From positions 124,001 through 188,000 of the forward strand of contig FQWG01000011.1 of NCBI GenBank assembly GCA_900129595.1: a DNA stretch of 64,000 nucleotides. The letters are read 5' to 3'. The notes below the pieces were generated by a model that saw nothing but the letters and a program-made list of their open reading frames with translations, did not search any database and was not told the origin of the DNA. Positions 60,157-64,000 of the stretch are shown in pieces. The stretch is from Flavobacterium frigidimaris. Lineage in GTDB: Bacteria > Bacteroidota > Bacteroidia > Flavobacteriales > Flavobacteriaceae. Made by a program: the position numbers and the translations under genes. Within the stretch, counting starts at the first letter, position 1, and the number at the start of each line of letters is the position of its first letter.

Positions 60157-60615
60157 TTATATAGGTAAAACCGTTGTACTCTTTACTTCAGAAATTACAA
60201 AAACGGTATTTATCAAAGAAACCTCAGGCAATATTGATAATTTTTTTTGGTGAAACTGATGGTAGCTTTCCATATCCGGAATGATAATTTTGAGCATGTA
60301 GTCAAAATTTCCCGAAACATAATTACATTCTACCACTTCAGGCAAATTCAAAATGGACTGATTAAATCCCTCTGAAGTATCATAAGTTTGTTTTGTTAGT
60401 GTAACCTGACAATAAACTGTAAGATTGTTACCCAGTTTTTTCTTGTTCAAAATCGAAACATACTTCTCAATAACCCCTTCTTTCTCAAGGCGTTTAACCC
60501 GATCGTGCACAGGCGTAAGAGACAGATTTATTTTGTTTGCGATGTCTTTTAAGGTATAGTGCGCATTTTCCTGCAAAAGTCGTAGGATTTTTTTGTCAAT
60601 TTCATCTAAAGCCAT
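60157..60615 (-). CDS. Lrp/AsnC-family transcriptional regulator
   Basis: A 152-residue regulator with an N-terminal HTH (MALDEIDKKILRLLQENAHY, then TLKDIANKINLSLTPVHDRVKRLEKEG) and a C-terminal RAM domain (about 65-150). Divergent to ald across a 200-base gap that carries a 14-of-15 match to the E. coli Lrp consensus at 60688-60702. It may sense an amino acid such as alanine and control ald; that is inference. Confidence 0.92.
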   Translation of the reverse strand: MALDEIDKKILRLLQENAHYTLKDIANKINLSLTPVHDRVKRLEKEGVIEKYVSILNKKKLGNNLTVYCQVTLTKQTYDTSEGFNQSILNLPEVVECNYVSGNFDYMLKIIIPDMESYHQFHQKKLSILPEVSLINTVFVISEVKSTTVLPI

Positions 60616-60687
60616 AACGAAAACGTTTTCTATAATTAATAAAATTTAGTCTTTTTTTCTTTTTGGGTAAGCAAGAAAGCTTTCAAA

Positions 60688-60702
60688 AAGAATATTTTTC
60701 TG
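60688..60702. promoter_or_regulatory. Candidate Lrp box in the ald/lrp gap
   Basis: AAGAATATTTTTCTG matches 14 of 15 positions of the E. coli Lrp consensus YAGHAWATTWTDCTR; only the first base differs. It lies between the divergent lrp and ald starts. Confidence 0.5.
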
Positions 60703-60770
60703 TAAAAGTATTAAATAAAATAATATTTTCTTATTTATAGGTCTCTAATCCATAATATATTCTCTATCTG

Positions 60771-60778
60771 TAGTTTTG
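60771..60778 (+). promoter_or_regulatory. ald promoter motif
   Basis: TAGTTTTG matches TAnnTTTG, 37 bases before the ald ATG and downstream of the candidate Lrp box. Confidence 0.5.
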
Positions 60779-60815
60779 TAAAAGAATTTCAATAAAAACG
60801 AAAAAATATAACAAA

Positions 60816-61934
60816 ATGATAATAGGTGTTCCAAAAGAAATAAAAAATAACGAAAACCGTGTGGCTTTAACTCCAGCCGGAGTTTCTGAAATGAAAAAAC
60901 ACGGGCATGTAGTGTATGTTCAGGCAACAGCGGGTTTAGGAAGTGGTTTTAGCGATGAGGAATATACAAATGCAGGCGCGGTTGTTTTGGCAACTATTGA
61001 AGAAGTATATGCTATTGCTGAAATGATCATTAAAGTAAAAGAACCAATTGCATCTGAATATCCATTAATCAAAAAAGATCAATTATTATTTACTTACTTT
61101 CATTTCGCCTCATCAGAACCATTAACTCACGCTATGCTTGAAAAAGGTGCTGTATGTCTGGCTTATGAAACAGTTGAAAAAGCAGATCGTAGTTTACCTT
61201 TATTAGTTCCAATGTCTGAAGTTGCTGGTCGTATGGCCATTCAGCAAGGAGCGAAATACCTTGAGAAACCACTAAAAGGAAGAGGAATTCTTCTTGGAGG
61301 TGTTCCGGGTGTGCCACCAGCTAAAGTTTTAGTTTTAGGCGGAGGAATCGTTGGAACTCAGGCTGCGAAAATGGCTGCCGGTTTAGGTGCTCAGGTAACT
61401 ATTATGGATTTAAGTTTGCCACGTTTACGTCATTTAGATGACATTATGCCTGCAAACGTAAGTACTGAAATGTCCAATCACTACAACATTACAAAAGCAA
61501 TCGCTACAGCTGATTTAATTGTTGGAGCTGTTTTGATTCCGGGAGCAAAAGCACCTCACCTGATTACTCGTGACATGCTTAAATTAATGCGTCCGGGAAC
61601 TGTTGTTGTCGATGTTGCTGTAGATCAGGGAGGATGTATCGAAACTTGTACTCCTACAACACACGAAAACCCAACTTTTATCATTGATGATATTGTTCAC
61701 TATTGTGTAGCGAATATGCCTGGTGCTGTTCCTTATACTTCTACTTTAGCTCTAACAAATGCTACTTTGCCTTACGCAGTGCAATTAGCCAATAAAGGCT
61801 GGGAGAAAGCTTGTAATGAAAACGAAGAATTGAAAAAAGGATTAAACATTGCTAACGGAAAAATTCTTTACAAAGGAGTTGCTGAAGCTTGGAATCTTCC
61901 TTTTAACGAAGAGTTAGTGTTAGCAAACGCATAG
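60816..61934 (+). CDS. ald: Alanine dehydrogenase
   Basis: A 372-residue NAD-dependent enzyme interconverting alanine and pyruvate plus ammonia. The start IIGVPKEIKNNENRVALTP is the family signature; catalytic Lys75 (IKVKEP) and His96 (YFHFASS) are present; the NAD motif is VLGGGIVGTQAAK (about 168-180) and the late Asp lies in VDVAVDQGG. It is divergent from the Lrp-family gene and followed by a terminator. Confidence 0.95.
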   Translation: MIIGVPKEIKNNENRVALTPAGVSEMKKHGHVVYVQATAGLGSGFSDEEYTNAGAVVLATIEEVYAIAEMIIKVKEPIASEYPLIKKDQLLFTYFHFASSEPLTHAMLEKGAVCLAYETVEKADRSLPLLVPMSEVAGRMAIQQGAKYLEKPLKGRGILLGGVPGVPPAKVLVLGGGIVGTQAAKMAAGLGAQVTIMDLSLPRLRHLDDIMPANVSTEMSNHYNITKAIATADLIVGAVLIPGAKAPHLITRDMLKLMRPGTVVVDVAVDQGGCIETCTPTTHENPTFIIDDIVHYCVANMPGAVPYTSTLALTNATLPYAVQLANKGWEKACNENEELKKGLNIANGKILYKGVAEAWNLPFNEELVLANA

Positions 61935-61972
61935 TGCTAACATTAAAATAAGTGCTTACTAAATCACTGTTC

Positions 61973-62005
61973 AAAAGGCTTTTCTTAATTGAAAAGCCTT
62001 TTTTT
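61973..62005 (+). terminator. ald terminator
   Basis: AAAAGGCTTTTC (61973-61984) pairs with GAAAAGCCTTTT (61991-62002), followed by T residues. Confidence 0.75.
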
Positions 62006-62010
62006 GGCAT

Positions 62011-62041
62011 AAAAAAACCTGCCATAATTATGACAGGTTTT
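62011..62041 (-). terminator. Terminator of the PafA-type gene
   Basis: AAAACCTGCCATAA and TTATGACAGGTTTT (62014-62027 with 62028-62041) pair with one mismatch; on the minus strand a run of seven T residues ends it. Confidence 0.7.
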
Positions 62042-62064
62042 CACTTTAGATATTATCGAGAAAT

Positions 62065-63684
62065 CTATTTTTTCTCATCCAAAACTTCTTGCAGTACTTT
62101 TGCTTCAGTTCCGTTTGGAAAACTAACTTTGATTTTCTGCGCTATTGTTGGCGCAATTTCAGTAATGGCTTTCTTATCATAAGATTCACCCTTTTTTATG
62201 TGCCAGCCATAAAAAATTGCAGGTACATGTGTATCGTAAGCATAAGGCGTTCCGTGTGACGTTCCTGTAGTTGTATATTCAATATCGCCCGGTTTATCAA
62301 TAATTACCAAATCACCATTCTGAGTGACATCATAACCTTTTGCAACAAAATTTAAATAATAGTCATTTCCTGAATTCGCCAAAATTTCTTCTTCAGTATA
62401 TACTTTCTTAACTTGTGGTTGTGAAATTAAAAACTCTTTAAATGCTTTTTTTACTTGTACTAAATCCAGCTTTTTATCTTTAATAATTTGTTTGTTAAAG
62501 AAAACATTAAAATTAGAATAGTTTAAAATCAAATCAACTCCAAAAGTTTTGGTAGAGAAATCCTGTAAACTTTTCTTAACCTCTTTAGATGGATAATTAT
62601 CTACATTATATTTTCTGTCTTTTAAATAAATTACGTTTTCAGCACCTGCATGATCCGCAGTCAAGAATAGCAAATAATTTCCTTTTCCAACCGTTTTATC
62701 AAGGTAATTTAGAAAGTCTGCGATTGTTTGATCTAATCTTAAATAAGTATCCTGAAGTTCCATAGAACGAGGTCCAAGTAAATGACCAACGTAATCAGTT
62801 GAAGAAAAACTTACAGTCAGGAAGTCTGTAATATTATCTTTCCCTAATTCTTCTTTTTCAATAACCTTTTTGGCAAATTCAGCTAATAGATCATTTCCAA
62901 AAGGAGTTGCTCTTAAAATTCCTGCATCATTTTTTTCATACATTGATTTTAAATCATACGGAAAAACTGGTGCCGCACTTCCATATAATTTACCTTCGTA
63001 CGGATTATTATCAGGCAAACTTTCGTTATAAGTAGAAGCTGGTTTAAATAAATCCCACCCTTTATTGATATAAGGCATATAATGTTTCTCACTATTAAAC
63101 TGAGAAACCCATTCAGGTAATTTTTCTCCATAAAAAGTACTCGAAATAAAAGACCCGGTTTTGCTGTACCAGAATGCCCAATTTGCAAAATGACCTGCCG
63201 GTAAAATTGCACCACGGTCCTTAAGACTTATTCCAATCACTTTTCCCTCAAAATTAGTAGCCATTCTTACTTCATCAGTAATAGTTGTGCTTTGCAAATT
63301 TTTAGGAGACATTGCACCTTCAGCTGCCGTACCATCACCTACAGTTTTAACCCCTGCATCGTCTGTACAATACATCTCTTTACCAAGTGTTCTGCTAAAC
63401 CATTCATTCCCCACAATTCCGTGCGTAGCCGGTGTAGTTCCGGTATAAATTGATGCATGTCCCGGAGCTGTATATGTCGGCATATAATTATAATGCATAT
63501 TCTGAAAAGTATATCCATTATTCATTAGCCTCTTAAATCCATTTGGTGAAAAATCATCTGAAAACCGATACAAATATTCCATTTTCATCTGGTCTACTAC
63601 AATACCTACTACCAACTTAGGGCGCTGTTGAGCACTTAAATTTGAGATAACAAACAATGTCAACAATACAATACTTTTTTTCAT
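62065..63684 (-). CDS. pafA: PafA-type alkaline phosphatase
   Basis: A 539-residue periplasmic phosphatase of the alkaline-phosphatase superfamily. The signal peptide is 1-18 (VISNLSA|QQ). By alignment with Elizabethkingia PafA: metal ligand Asp31 (VVDQM), nucleophile Thr72 (PTYTAPGH), Asn93 (GNEW), and Lys155 and Arg157 in SLKDRGAILPAGH, the pair that defines phosphomonoesterase activity in PafA. It releases phosphate from many organic monoesters. It stands alone between ald and the window end. Confidence 0.85.
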   Translation of the reverse strand: MKKSIVLLTLFVISNLSAQQRPKLVVGIVVDQMKMEYLYRFSDDFSPNGFKRLMNNGYTFQNMHYNYMPTYTAPGHASIYTGTTPATHGIVGNEWFSRTLGKEMYCTDDAGVKTVGDGTAAEGAMSPKNLQSTTITDEVRMATNFEGKVIGISLKDRGAILPAGHFANWAFWYSKTGSFISSTFYGEKLPEWVSQFNSEKHYMPYINKGWDLFKPASTYNESLPDNNPYEGKLYGSAAPVFPYDLKSMYEKNDAGILRATPFGNDLLAEFAKKVIEKEELGKDNITDFLTVSFSSTDYVGHLLGPRSMELQDTYLRLDQTIADFLNYLDKTVGKGNYLLFLTADHAGAENVIYLKDRKYNVDNYPSKEVKKSLQDFSTKTFGVDLILNYSNFNVFFNKQIIKDKKLDLVQVKKAFKEFLISQPQVKKVYTEEEILANSGNDYYLNFVAKGYDVTQNGDLVIIDKPGDIEYTTTGTSHGTPYAYDTHVPAIFYGWHIKKGESYDKKAITEIAPTIAQKIKVSFPNGTEAKVLQEVLDEKK

Positions 63685-63707
63685 ACTTAAATTATAATAT
63701 TTAATGC

Positions 63708-63715
63708 AAAAATAC
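63708..63715 (-). promoter_or_regulatory. pafA promoter motif
   Basis: CAAAAATA on the plus strand reads TATTTTTG on the minus strand, 24 bases before the ATG. Confidence 0.4.
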
Positions 63716-63810
63716 AGATTCGCATTTAGATAGGCTAATGCACCATAATTTAAAAGTTAGAAATAATTATAATTTAACAAAAATTGTTACTAAATTATGC
63801 AGAAGATTAT

Positions 63811-63926
63811 TTGGGCGTTTCCCTTCGGGCCGGGCTGTCCGCTAAATCTTTTGCGACAGGCTTACCGGTTTACTTCGCAAGAGATTTTACAGTATCGCAA
63901 AAGGAAACCGCTTCCATCCCTAACGC
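63811..63926. repeat. TTGGGCG...CTAACGC intergenic hairpin element
   Basis: The left part TTGGGCGTTTCCCTTCGGGC and GGGCTGTCCGCTAAATC, the right part AAACCGCTTCCATCCCTAACGC. TTTTGCGA (63849-63856) and TCGCAAAA (63895-63902) close a hairpin. The architecture (conserved borders, hairpin core) is like the GGAGCTA...GGGGCTA family, but the borders differ. The gap 63685-64000 otherwise holds the pafA promoter and a possible gene start at 63977. Confidence 0.65.
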
Positions 63927-63976
63927 GGTTTACGGGTAATTAGAAATATAATTTTTATAATAAATTCCAAAGTGTT

Positions 63977-64000
63977 ATGGCTGCTAGTCTTAAATCACTA
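63977..64000 (+). CDS. Possible start of the next gene (8 codons in the window)
   Basis: ATG at 63977 opens a frame reading MAASLKSL to the window end. It could be the start of a downstream gene on the plus strand; eight codons are too few to identify it or exclude chance. Confidence 0.3.

Noticed and set aside
1..64000. Prophage, integrative element or insertion sequence
   Set aside because: No integrase, transposase, phage structural gene or target duplication was found; gene content is ordinary chromosomal.

Overview
The window is a stretch of a low-GC, AT-rich Bacteroidota chromosome, almost certainly Flavobacterium or a close relative. The support is the protein families (SusC-type plug signatures, MutA/MutB, a PafA-type phosphatase, a short RsmI-like methyltransferase), frequent promoter elements of the Bacteroidota form TAnnTTTG, scarcity of Shine-Dalgarno sequences, and many intergenic repeat families. 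It looks like core chromosome: no integrase, transposase, phage or CRISPR array was seen.

Layout. 1-10 kb: partial Fsr-like MFS exporter, AEC carrier, secreted serine hydrolase, an Rrf2 regulator with an NmrA-like oxidoreductase sharing one 19-bp operator, meaB, an LTA-synthase-like membrane sulfatase, a MATE pump and a small beta-barrel protein. 10-15 kb: a lipoprotein pair (helical domain plus di-haem peroxidase; PhoX-like beta-propeller) and a PPK2-type kinase. 15-25 kb: an ECF sigma factor, its anti-sigma factor and a small secreted protein, the last two ending in a SusC-plug-like motif; a scramblase-like protein, an SDR, unknown membrane proteins and mtaB. 25-33 kb (minus strand): GNAT, HAD phosphatase, DUF2007, a one-domain DEAD helicase, an NtrC-type regulator without its DNA-binding domain, a NatAB-like ABC exporter, dnaJ and grpE. 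33-42 kb: a candidate small RNA, tRNA-Trp, hisS, a MacB-like permease, prmC, a lipoprotein, a GNAT protein, ribD with a HAD hydrolase, a YigZ-family protein and a thioesterase. 42-53 kb (plus strand): dnaA, a low-Mr phosphatase, an RsmI-like methyltransferase, a TonB-C protein, a methionine-type aminotransferase, a dienoyl-CoA reductase-like SDR, udk, a DivIC/FtsB protein, then mutA and mutB with a toxin-antitoxin pair between them. 53-64 kb: a lysozyme-like protein, mltG-GNAT-dapF, an HtrA protease, a long-form gap, a divergent Lrp regulator and ald, and a PafA-type phosphatase.

Functional links. MeaB (4.3 kb) is the chaperone of the MutA/MutB mutase (49-53 kb), which interconverts methylmalonyl-CoA and succinyl-CoA. 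Lrp and ald form a divergent pair with a good Lrp-box match between them. GrpE and DnaJ are DnaK co-chaperones. Phosphorus-related genes recur (PPK2, PhoX-like, PafA). The most distinctive features are the sigma/anti-sigma/plug module, the shared Rrf2 operators, a promoter-terminator unit with no ORF, DnaJ lacking one zinc centre, the regulator and helicase lacking their usual C-terminal domains, and about ten families of intergenic repeats, some nested in each other.
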